This document shows, one piece after another, positions 15,665 through 21,464 of a stretch of 23,601 nt of DNA; position 1 is the first letter of the stretch, and every line of letters begins with the position of its first letter. Origin of the DNA: Gammaproteobacteria bacterium (GTDB lineage: Bacteria; Pseudomonadota; Gammaproteobacteria; SZUA-229); contig JAPHRB010000075.1 in the NCBI GenBank assembly GCA_026197015.1, forward strand, positions 1 through 23,601, written 5' to 3'. The notes under the pieces are model-generated. The model was not told where the DNA came from and made no database searches. It was given only the letters and a program-made list of their open reading frames with translations. Position numbers and translations under genes: made by a program.

Positions 15665-16378
15665 ATGTTATGGCAAGAAAATAAAAAAGCAGAACCCTAT
15701 TCAGTGCCAGACACCGTTGCTGATCTGTCATTTAAACTTATTAGTGAGAAGGTACCACTGGATCATGCTCAGCAATTATCTGATGAAATTCAGAGAATAT
15801 TACCGTGGATTGCAGATGAGCCACAGGCAGGTGTGCATATGATTCATGGTGCTACCACAGGTAACGGCTGGAATAGACCTGAAGATGATTGTGAAGACGC
15901 CTGTATTTACCTTTCAAAACGCTCAAGAATGCAAATACGCATGCCTAAAACACGTCATGAGGACATGAACGAGTTAATTGGCAAAACGATACGTTTAAAT
16001 GGCCACGAGGTAATGTTTGGCGACTACCAGGTAAAACCATTTACCCCGCTAAGTACGTTGTTTTGTCGATACGTGATTATCGGAGACAATGAGACTGAAG
16101 ATCAGTTTGTTGCCAGAGTAGAAGCTGATATGAAGTCAATGGGGATTAATTTAACCAAAGCGCTATGCGGTATGAAGCATACTTTTAATATGGCAGATGG
16201 CCCCACTAATGCTGTGAGTATTATGGTAGCGGATTTAGACCCGGAAGATGCGGTGACGTTACAGGTAAATGGAATTGGTGAGGGCAGAAAAGCTGGATTT
16301 GGTTTGTTTTTAGCGCATAAAGGCATAAAAGCAGTAGGCGACATGTCTGATATGCAGCATTTTGATGGGACTAAGTAA
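15665..16378 (+). CDS. Cas6/Cmx6-like RAMP protein (type I-MYXAN Cas6 family), not beside a CRISPR array
   Basis: 237 residues resembling the Cas6/Cmx6 family. Recognised features are the N-terminal VADLSFKL strand, LPWIADEPQAGVHMIH (46-61), LSKRSRMQIRMP, and the C-terminal glycine-rich loop GIGEGRKAGFGLFLAHKG (203-220), the RAMP/Cas6 RNA-binding hallmark. His34, His58 and His61 are candidate catalytic residues, but I cannot say which, if any, cuts RNA. Canonical Cas6 cleaves CRISPR precursor RNA, yet no other cas gene or repeat array lies in this window. Its neighbours are a 63-residue unknown protein and a DsrC/TusE-like protein. A role in another RNA process is possible and is inference only. 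AAAGAG lies upstream of the ATG. The family call is from memory of motifs. Confidence 0.72.
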   Translation: MLWQENKKAEPYSVPDTVADLSFKLISEKVPLDHAQQLSDEIQRILPWIADEPQAGVHMIHGATTGNGWNRPEDDCEDACIYLSKRSRMQIRMPKTRHEDMNELIGKTIRLNGHEVMFGDYQVKPFTPLSTLFCRYVIIGDNETEDQFVARVEADMKSMGINLTKALCGMKHTFNMADGPTNAVSIMVADLDPEDAVTLQVNGIGEGRKAGFGLFLAHKGIKAVGDMSDMQHFDGTK

Positions 16379-16419
16379 TAGCGTCATCAGGAGTTTGACG
16401 GAGTCGTTTCGTCACCCGT

Positions 16420-16497
16420 CAGCTCCTGGTGGTATGGGTTTAGGGGACAGAGCGCAAAAAACGCGGTCTATCCCCGAGGGAGATGATCCTGAACAGT
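16420..16497 (+). repeat. REP-like element, copy A
   Basis: The shared core is GGTATGGGTT, AGGGGACAG, GCGCAAAAA and TCCCCGAGGGA, ending in CCTGA-CAGTG. GGGGA and TCCCC can pair, as can the CGC arms. It lies just after the Cas6-like gene. Confidence 0.75.
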
Positions 16498-16585
16498 GAA
16501 ATTCCTTCCGTTCATAACAATCAGTCGTTTTCGTTATTAATGTAACTTAAGCTGATATATATCAAATGGGATAATCGACGTTTTC
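16491..16585 (+). repeat. duplicated promoter-like segment, unit 1
   Basis: It matches unit 2 (16761-16858) over about 95 bp, sharing TCCGTTCAT, GTCGTTTTC, TTAATGTAACTTA, TGATATATATC and AATGGGATAATCGAC. With the preceding REP copy it makes a segmental direct repeat of about 150 bp upstream of the DsrC-like gene. Confidence 0.75.
16557..16574 (+). promoter_or_regulatory. GGGATA box in unit 1
   Basis: ATATATCAAATGGGATAA keeps the right arm and centre of the dsrA palindrome (AAATGGGATA); the left arm is degenerate. No convincing -10 hexamer stands 23 nt downstream, so this copy may be a relic. Confidence 0.4.
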
Positions 16586-16591
16586 ATTTCG

Positions 16592-16612
16592 TTCCCACGG
16601 TCCCCGTGGGAA
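16592..16612. repeat. short palindromic repeat
   Basis: TTCCCACGG (16592-16600) and CCGTGGGAA (16604-16612) pair perfectly around TCC. A decayed relative lies at about 19264-19285. It is a REP-type intergenic palindrome. The remainder of the 562-bp gap before the DsrC-like gene is REP copies and the duplicated unit. Confidence 0.65.
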
Positions 16613-16698
16613 TGCATATCTAAAATAAATAATGATTAGAAAGTAACAGATTAACTGACAATACACCCACGCAGGAACATGGGAAGGAGAGAAAAGCC

Positions 16699-16750
16699 GG
16701 GGCAGAGCACCAAAGCAGCGGTCTTTCCCCGAGGGAGTTCGGTCTGAGCA
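16699..16750 (+). repeat. REP-like element, copy B (degenerate)
   Basis: It keeps CAGAGC, CAAA, GCGGTCTTTCCCCGAGGGA and CTGAGCA but has lost the leading GGTATGGGTT. It lies directly before unit 2 of the duplicated segment, as copy A lies before unit 1. Confidence 0.6.
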
Positions 16751-16760
16751 GGGGCGTGTC

Positions 16761-16858
16761 TGGGCAGTGTAATCTCTATCCGTTCATGGCAGTCTGTCGT
16801 TTTCCATCTCGTTAATGTAACTTATCGTGATATATATCTAATGGGATAATCGACTTTT
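16761..16858 (+). repeat. duplicated promoter-like segment, unit 2
   Basis: Second copy of the segment at 16491-16585, offset by roughly 270 bp. It is the copy next to the DsrC-like gene and contains the box at 16832-16849. Confidence 0.75.
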
Positions 16859-16878
16859 TAAATTTTTTAACATAAAGT
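16832..16878 (+). promoter_or_regulatory. GGGATA box and candidate promoter of the DsrC-like gene
   Basis: The box ATATATCTAATGGGATAA (16832-16849) is followed after 23 nt by TAAAGT (16873-16878), a passable -10. The same 23-nt spacing from box to TATAAT is seen upstream of the 67-residue gene. Confidence 0.45.
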
Positions 16879-16940
16879 ACGCAGCCATTATTTTACGCAT
16901 TTTACATATTTAACAAATTTATTAAAATTGAGGCAATATC

Positions 16941-17264
16941 ATGGCAGCACTTGATTCTGTTGAAAGAACTGACAAAGGTTATCTAGTTGACGTTAATGAC
17001 TGGAACGAAGAAATCGCAACTGAGCTTTTCGCTGAAGAAGGCATTGTACCCTCTCAGGAACACTGGGATGTGGTTAATTATGTCCGTGAACAGACAGTTG
17101 GTGGCGATGAACCTAATGAGCGTAGCATCATGAAAGCTATGGGTAAAATCTGGGGTCGTAAAGTGGCTTCTAAGGAAATGTATGAAATGTTTCCTGGAAT
17201 GCCATCTAAGCAAGGCCTGAAAATCGGTGGATGCCCAATGTCTACTCGCAAAGGCGGTTATTAA
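16941..17264 (+). CDS. DsrC/TusE-family protein with a non-canonical C-terminus
   Basis: 107 residues aligning with DsrC along its length (GYLVDVNDWNEEIA, QEHWDVVNYVRE, MYEMFPGMPSKQGLK). The functional arm differs. Where DsrC has KQACKYAGLPKPTGCV, this protein has KQGLKIGGCPMSTRKGGY. Neither DsrC cysteine is kept: the inner one is Leu93 and the penultimate one falls at Lys104. A single cysteine, Cys98, lies five positions after the inner site. It could be a one-cysteine sulfur carrier like TusE with a shifted thiol, or a regulatory DsrC relative. GAGGC stands upstream of the ATG. A structured repeat shared with dsrC and dsrL follows 3 nt after its stop. Confidence 0.88.
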   Translation: MAALDSVERTDKGYLVDVNDWNEEIATELFAEEGIVPSQEHWDVVNYVREQTVGGDEPNERSIMKAMGKIWGRKVASKEMYEMFPGMPSKQGLKIGGCPMSTRKGGY

Positions 17265-17266
17265 GC

Positions 17267-17375
17267 ATTCATCTCACCCCTGAGGAGTGGCATGCCAGCG
17301 TTAAAAAATATGCACTTACGTTTGTAAGCTTATATTTTTCGCCCTGGCCTGACGCTCCTCAGGGGTAAGCTGAAT
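17267..17375 (+). repeat. ~110-bp structured repeat, copy 3, directly after the DsrC-like gene
   Basis: Outer stem ACCCCTGAGGAG (17276-17287) pairs perfectly with CTCCTCAGGGGT (17355-17366). The middle stem is AAAAATAT/ATATTTTT and the inner hairpin CTTAC-GTTT-GTAAG. The ends ATTCATCTCACC and GGTAAGCTGAAT are imperfect terminal inverted repeats. It lies in the same orientation relative to its gene as copies 1 and 2. Confidence 0.8.
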
Positions 17376-17434
17376 ACTTAATAAATAATGCTGTTTTGTA
17401 CTGTATTATAAAGAGATATTAAAAAATTCCGTTT

Positions 17435-17481
17435 CTATTCCTAATGGGGTAGAGGTTTTTTACTGAAAAAACGGCTATAAT
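17435..17481 (+). promoter_or_regulatory. GGGRTAG box and promoter of the 67-residue gene
   Basis: The palindrome-like CTATTCCTAATGGGGTAG (17435-17452) stands 23 nt before a perfect TATAAT (17476-17481). The -35 (AGGTTT) is poor, fitting activation from a site overlapping the -40 region. Confidence 0.55.
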
Positions 17482-17534
17482 TCGTCACACGATGCGGATA
17501 AGTCGCAAATAAAAGAATTCATGAGGGTAATACC

Positions 17535-17738
17535 ATGGCTGATAGAAATGCAATGATCAAAGAATTGATCGCTATGCAAAAGAAATTCATCGAAGACGAG
17601 CACAAGAACGGTTTTAACGCTCAGCAGTACTTCACACCAGATTCAGGTAGTGTACTTGATGGTTACCGTGATGAATTCAATGAGAAATCACAGGCACTTG
17701 TTGATGCGGCTCATGCTGATAAAGGTTCTCATCGTTAA
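17535..17738 (+). CDS. 67-residue protein of unknown function, probably co-regulated with dsr
   Basis: I cannot assign a family. The protein is soluble and highly charged, with a helix MIKELIAMQKKFIEDEHKNG (8-27), a middle YFTPDSGSVLDGYRDEF and a second helix ending in HADKGSHR. It has no cysteine or signal. It looks real: a GAGGG ribosome binding site before the ATG, a strong -10 with an upstream box shared with dsrA, and a textbook terminator 23 nt after its stop. It is therefore a complete single-gene unit. Its place after the DsrC-like gene suggests a role in, or regulation with, sulfur oxidation; this is inference. Confidence 0.8.
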   Translation: MADRNAMIKELIAMQKKFIEDEHKNGFNAQQYFTPDSGSVLDGYRDEFNEKSQALVDAAHADKGSHR

Positions 17739-17760
17739 GATTTAGTTCTTAATGTTGAAT

Positions 17761-17788
17761 AAAAAGCCAGACCTGTTCTGGCTTTTTT
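17761..17788 (+). terminator. intrinsic terminator after the 67-residue gene
   Basis: AAAAAGCCAGA (17761-17771) pairs with TCTGGCTTTTT (17777-17787) around CCTGT, ending in a run of seven T. Confidence 0.92.
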
Positions 17789-17864
17789 TATGGCTGATTT
17801 AAAATATTTTTTGTTACGGAGAACCGTGGGATCGAAATTAAGTAATACTTGCTGTTACGTTATC

Positions 17865-17930
17865 CTGCTCAGGCACATCTCCCTCGGGGAAAGACCGCGC
17901 TTTTTGCGCTCTGTCCCCTTAACCCATACC
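17865..17930 (-). repeat. REP-like element, copy C (inverted)
   Basis: Reverse complement of the same consensus: GGTATGGGTTAAGGGGACAG, GCGCAAAAAGCGC, TCCCCGAGGGA and CCTGAGCAGG. It faces copy D in a head-to-head pair, like a BIME. With the terminator before it, it fills most of the 302-bp gap after the 67-residue gene. Confidence 0.75.
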
Positions 17931-17984
17931 ACTATGCGCCGACAGTGTAGCGAGTCGACTCCGTAAAACTCTTGGTGGCATCAC

Positions 17985-18040
17985 AACAGGGACAGGGCGC
18001 AAAAAGCTGCGACCTTTCCCCGAGGGAGAAGCACCTGAGC
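17985..18040 (+). repeat. REP-like element, copy D
   Basis: Core GGGACAGGGCGCAAAAAG, TTTCCCCGAGGGAGA, CACCTGAGC. It abuts the stop codon of the PiuC-like gene. Confidence 0.7.
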
Positions 18041-18715
18041 TTAAATTTCAGCCCACATGCGCATCAAATTAATATACGTGTGGTCAATCTTCACCACTTC
18101 ATCATCATCAGGGTACTTCTTCTGTAAAGTCTCGCGAGTTTTATGTAAATTAAATAATAATTCACGCTTCTCGGCATCACGAACCAGACTCTGAGCCCAG
18201 GTTACCGCTACCAGACGTGTGCCTTGCGTGACTTCTGCGACTTTATGTAATGAACCTGATGGGTAGGTAATGGCAGACCCCGCGTTAAGTTTGATGTTCT
18301 GCTCACCGCTCTGGGACTGTATGACTATCTCTCCGCCTGCGTATTCATCCGGCTCATTTAAAAAAAGCGTGGTTGAAACGTCTGTACGATAGCGGCCTTG
18401 CATTGGGCCCATAATTGGATCATCCACATGCTGCCCATAGGTTTCACCCGGCTCGTAACGTGCATAAAAGGGTGTTGCTAAACGGTGAGGTAAAACTGCA
18501 GCCTGATAAACAGGGTGATTGAACAATGAATTCATCACTATATTATTTAATTGGCCATGTAATTTTGAATCAGTTGCTAATTCATGATTTTTCTTAACTT
18601 TACGCGCCGTTTTACCTGCGCTTAGGCGGCCATCAACGTAGTCAGCATTTTCTAAAAGCTCACGCACACTTTTAAGTTGCTGCTTTGATAAAACGTCTGG
18701 GATGGAGACTAACAT
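18041..18715 (-). CDS. PiuC/YbiX-family Fe(II)-dependent 2-oxoglutarate dioxygenase
   Basis: 224 residues, the usual size of PiuC/YbiX (PKHD-type hydroxylase) proteins. The double-stranded beta-helix has GQHVDDPIMG with His96 and Asp98, distal His157 (GSLHKVAEVTQGTR) and Arg167 for 2-oxoglutarate. The C-terminal helices (ending NLMRMWAEI) are typical of YbiX. The family is often linked with iron uptake, and its substrate is unsettled. It starts with ATG and is divergent from the 106-residue gene, with 89 bp between them. Its stop abuts REP copy D. Confidence 0.92.
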   Translation of the reverse strand: MLVSIPDVLSKQQLKSVRELLENADYVDGRLSAGKTARKVKKNHELATDSKLHGQLNNIVMNSLFNHPVYQAAVLPHRLATPFYARYEPGETYGQHVDDPIMGPMQGRYRTDVSTTLFLNEPDEYAGGEIVIQSQSGEQNIKLNAGSAITYPSGSLHKVAEVTQGTRLVAVTWAQSLVRDAEKRELLFNLHKTRETLQKKYPDDDEVVKIDHTYINLMRMWAEI

Positions 18716-18804
18716 AATGCTCTCACTAAGAGTTGGGTCAAACTTTTTATGACTCTGTTATAATAACGCTCCAAAATTAAGCAATATTGTGCAGAGATTA
18801 ACTA

Positions 18805-19125
18805 ATGAATTTTAATATTACCATTGATGAAGAATCTTATACACTGGAAGTGAAAGATGAGCTTATGAAAGAGCTGAAAAGCTTTCATGATGAAATGGAT
18901 GCCGAGTATGACAAGGGTTTGCAGCTAGGTCGTTACTGGATAGAAGCACCCACTCTGGAACAGCGTTGTCAATTCACGGCTAATAAAGTGGTTAGTGCTA
19001 TACATCAGGAAAATATTCGACAGTTTTATATCACGGCTGCTTATATATTAAGTAAGTTCCCTGATTTGAAAAGAGTAACAGTTAGCTCTGATTTTGAAAT
19101 AAGTGATATAGATATAGAATTGTAA
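18805..19125 (+). CDS. 106-residue conserved-looking protein of unknown function
   Basis: Not recognised. It is acidic and mostly helical: a beta start (NFNITIDEESYTLEV), a long helix KDELMKELKSFHDEMDAEYD, a GRYWIE segment, a helix ending AIHQENIRQF and an acidic end DIDIEL. There is one cysteine (Cys51) and no signal or membrane segment. A TATAAT at 18759-18764 lies 40 bp upstream of the ATG; the ribosome binding site is weak (AGAG). Divergent transcription from the PiuC-like gene may mean shared control. REP copy E follows it. Confidence 0.75.
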   Translation: MNFNITIDEESYTLEVKDELMKELKSFHDEMDAEYDKGLQLGRYWIEAPTLEQRCQFTANKVVSAIHQENIRQFYITAAYILSKFPDLKRVTVSSDFEISDIDIEL

Positions 19126-19155
19126 AAAGATTTATGCTGTCGATTGCTACACGGT

Positions 19156-19236
19156 CAGCTCCTGGTGTATGGGTTAAGGGGACAGGCCGCCAAAAAACAG
19201 CGACCTTTCCCCGAGGGATATGTGCCTGAGCAGTGT
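19156..19236 (+). repeat. REP-like element, copy E
   Basis: CAGCTCCTGGTGTATGGG, TTAAGGGGACAG, CTTTCCCCGAGGGA and CCTGAGCAGTG match copy A over its whole length. A decayed copy of the CCCACGGTCC palindrome lies just after it, near 19264. Confidence 0.75.
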
Positions 19237-19309
19237 AGTTTAACTGCAGCACACACTCCGCATCGCTCCCACGGTCCTCATGAGAATGTTTACCAAATAT
19301 AAATAGTAA

Positions 19310-19744
19310 TTATAAAATCTTAACCATTTTGTAATGCTGAATAGAATCAAATAAGAGATAACTTTTTTCAGTTATTTGATAACCTGATTTTTCATAAAAA
19401 CCAAGCGCATTTTGTCGTGCATGTAAGAAAAGTTCGCGTGCATTGTTATCTTTTGAGTATTGCTCCATATGATCTAAAATCGAACGGCCTACACCTTTAC
19501 CCTGGTATATATCATCAACAGCCATGTATCGAAGTTGAGAAAATCCGTTATCAGTAAACTCTAAACGTGCTACGCCGGCGACATCACCATTAATAACGGC
19601 CATTATGTGATAGCAATTAATATCAGTAATATCACGTTCGCTGCCTTCAGTTTTCCCCCAGGGCTTTCTTAATATGCGCCAGCGTAAATTATAATATTGC
19701 TGAAAATCTTTATCGGTTTCAGGTTGAGTTAGAGTTACATTCAT
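19310..19744 (-). CDS. GNAT-family N-acetyltransferase
   Basis: 144 residues from ATG at 19742-19744; a GTG three codons upstream is also possible. The GNAT fold is clear: the acetyl-CoA loop QGKGVGRSIL (81-90, a Q/R-x-x-G-x-G/A form), preceded by LRYMAVDDIY, and the C-terminal ALGFYEKSGYQITEKSY. The substrate is unknown. It is the last gene of a minus-strand cluster, 16 bp after the kinase. Confidence 0.9.
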   Translation of the reverse strand: MNVTLTQPETDKDFQQYYNLRWRILRKPWGKTEGSERDITDINCYHIMAVINGDVAGVARLEFTDNGFSQLRYMAVDDIYQGKGVGRSILDHMEQYSKDNNARELFLHARQNALGFYEKSGYQITEKSYLLFDSIQHYKMVKIL

Positions 19745-19760
19745 AATGTTCACATATTAA

Positions 19761-20777
19761 TTAATTTTTCAAGTTATGTGAGGCCGTGTGAGGTGTTTTC
19801 TGCGGTATGTTATTTAATATAACGTTTTTTATCTGATGATCATTTCCAGGCTCAAGCACAATATCAGATCGATGTGGCATTTCATTAAGTGTGTGACGAG
19901 TTAAACGTTCAAAATGCATTATGAACTGTTTGATTTCTGCGTCGTTCATAATATTATTATCGTTATTGTCATTTAGCGATAATTTTAATTTTTCTTCCTG
20001 TAATTTACGCCATTCAAATATCTTGTTAAAAGAGGGTATTTTAAGCATTACCTGAATATCAATTAATGAGAACAGCTCGGCATAAGTACTTTCAAGTTGC
20101 TGGTTTACAAAGCGCCGCCATGTTCCATCCGAGTCACGTGATCTTTCCAGGTCATTTATGGGGTCTTTTAATGATTTTTCAGTTTGGGGGGCTGAGCCAA
20201 CACACCAGCCTTCAAATAATATAATGTCATATTCATTTTTTACTTTTTTCCAGTTTTCAGTTGGCAAAAGGTCATCTATTGATTTATCGAACACAGGTAT
20301 TAGTAAGTCAGAAGTGTTTTTATTTAAAAGTTGAAGCAGTATTGAAATACCTAATTCGGTATTATGTGTGCCTGGTACACCTCGTGTGATTAACAAAGGG
20401 TGTACCTGACTGGCTAGCTGACGGCGTTGTTGTTTTCCTTTGTATAAATCATCAATAGAAATACTAATAACTTTTTTACCGAAGCCTTTTTCAAGTATGC
20501 CAGAAGTAATTTTAGATAAGGTGGATTTTCCAGAGCCCTGAGCACCGTTAATACCAATTATAAGTGGTTTATCAATGTGTTTTTTAGTCAGATACTTGCT
20601 AAATGGGATGTAAATTTTTTTAAGTGACGTTATGAAGCTATCATTCAGTGGGATTTGTTCATTCGACATTAGTGAAATAAACCAGGTTAATACTCTGTCT
20701 TCCCATTCTCTACCAGCTGAGTCTGATGGTTGAATGTAAGCAGGCCAGCTATTACTGCTAATTTTTTTTATAGACAT
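19761..20777 (-). CDS. D-glycerate 3-kinase-like P-loop kinase
   Basis: 338 residues. The Walker A motif is GINGAQGSGKST (75-86), followed by the SIDDLYKGKQQRRQLA segment and HPLLITRGVPGTHNTELG, both hallmarks of the glycerate kinase (GLYK)/phosphoribulokinase-like family. ILFEGWCVGSAPQ is the Walker B-like part, with DGTWRRFVNQQL after it. Plant-type glycerate 3-kinase phosphorylates D-glycerate to 3-phosphoglycerate, and a photorespiration-like salvage role would suit an autotroph; that is inference. It starts 16 bp after the dioxygenase stop, so it is probably co-transcribed. Confidence 0.87.
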   Translation of the reverse strand: MSIKKISSNSWPAYIQPSDSAGREWEDRVLTWFISLMSNEQIPLNDSFITSLKKIYIPFSKYLTKKHIDKPLIIGINGAQGSGKSTLSKITSGILEKGFGKKVISISIDDLYKGKQQRRQLASQVHPLLITRGVPGTHNTELGISILLQLLNKNTSDLLIPVFDKSIDDLLPTENWKKVKNEYDIILFEGWCVGSAPQTEKSLKDPINDLERSRDSDGTWRRFVNQQLESTYAELFSLIDIQVMLKIPSFNKIFEWRKLQEEKLKLSLNDNNDNNIMNDAEIKQFIMHFERLTRHTLNEMPHRSDIVLEPGNDHQIKNVILNNIPQKTPHTASHNLKN

Positions 20778-20793
20778 AAAAGTATCTACTTAG

Positions 20794-21402
20794 TCAAGCA
20801 AATGAAAGCCAGGTGGTTGCAACATATTTTACGCCTTTTTGTAACTGAGAATTACGATGTTCATGTGTCCAGAAAGGTGGAAATAAAATTAAAGCACCTT
20901 CTTTAGGCTGTACAGAGATATCCTGAAACATGAATTCAGTTGCACCGCCAGGGCCGGGAACATCATTTAAATACCATAATGCGACTAACTGTCGATCTGC
21001 AAAATCGTGGCTGCCGCCGTCTATATGCCAGTTATAATATTCACCTTCAGCGGTGCGTTGCATATTATAACCTACGTCTTTAAAGGGGCCTTTGAAAAAC
21101 GGAAATGCTTCTGAAAATTCACGTAAAGAGTGCCCTAAAGAGCGTATTAACTCCTGAGAAATATCACGCCAATCTTCTCTGCTGCTAATTGCCAGATCGG
21201 TTGATTGTTTTATATTGTGGTCTTCTTTAAAATCCTGTCCGACACGGCCACGGTACTGTGCGTCTTTGTCGCTTTCAAAACGGCGCACCATTTCTCTGCA
21301 AATATCTTTAGGTAAAGCATTTTCATTAATATAAATAAAACTGTTTTCTTTTACTTCTTTAAAATTAACGAGTGGTTTTTTTTGTGTTGAGTCATGGTAC
21401 AT
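20794..21402 (-). CDS. prolyl 4-hydroxylase-like Fe(II)/2-oxoglutarate oxygenase
   Basis: 202 residues. The facial triad is His126 and Asp128 in NWHIDGGSHD and a distal histidine in PPFWTHEHRN (probably His180), with Lys192 in KGVKYVATTWL as the 2-oxoglutarate anchor. The LVALWYLNDVPGPGGATEF block is typical of the P4Hc/PKHD family. The substrate is unknown. It lies between the Sfum_1244-family gene (62 bp upstream) and the glycerate kinase-like gene. Confidence 0.88.
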   Translation of the reverse strand: MYHDSTQKKPLVNFKEVKENSFIYINENALPKDICREMVRRFESDKDAQYRGRVGQDFKEDHNIKQSTDLAISSREDWRDISQELIRSLGHSLREFSEAFPFFKGPFKDVGYNMQRTAEGEYYNWHIDGGSHDFADRQLVALWYLNDVPGPGGATEFMFQDISVQPKEGALILFPPFWTHEHRNSQLQKGVKYVATTWLSFA

Positions 21403-21464
21403 AGTTATATTCTTTCTGCTTTATTCTTATCGCTGATGGGGTCTATATTATCTATAGTCAGCTT

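Noticed and set aside
16420..18040. CRISPR array near the Cas6-like gene
   Set aside because: The repeats are 50-80 bp, irregularly spaced, in both orientations and themselves palindromic. There are no short repeats with regular unique spacers; they are REP-like elements.
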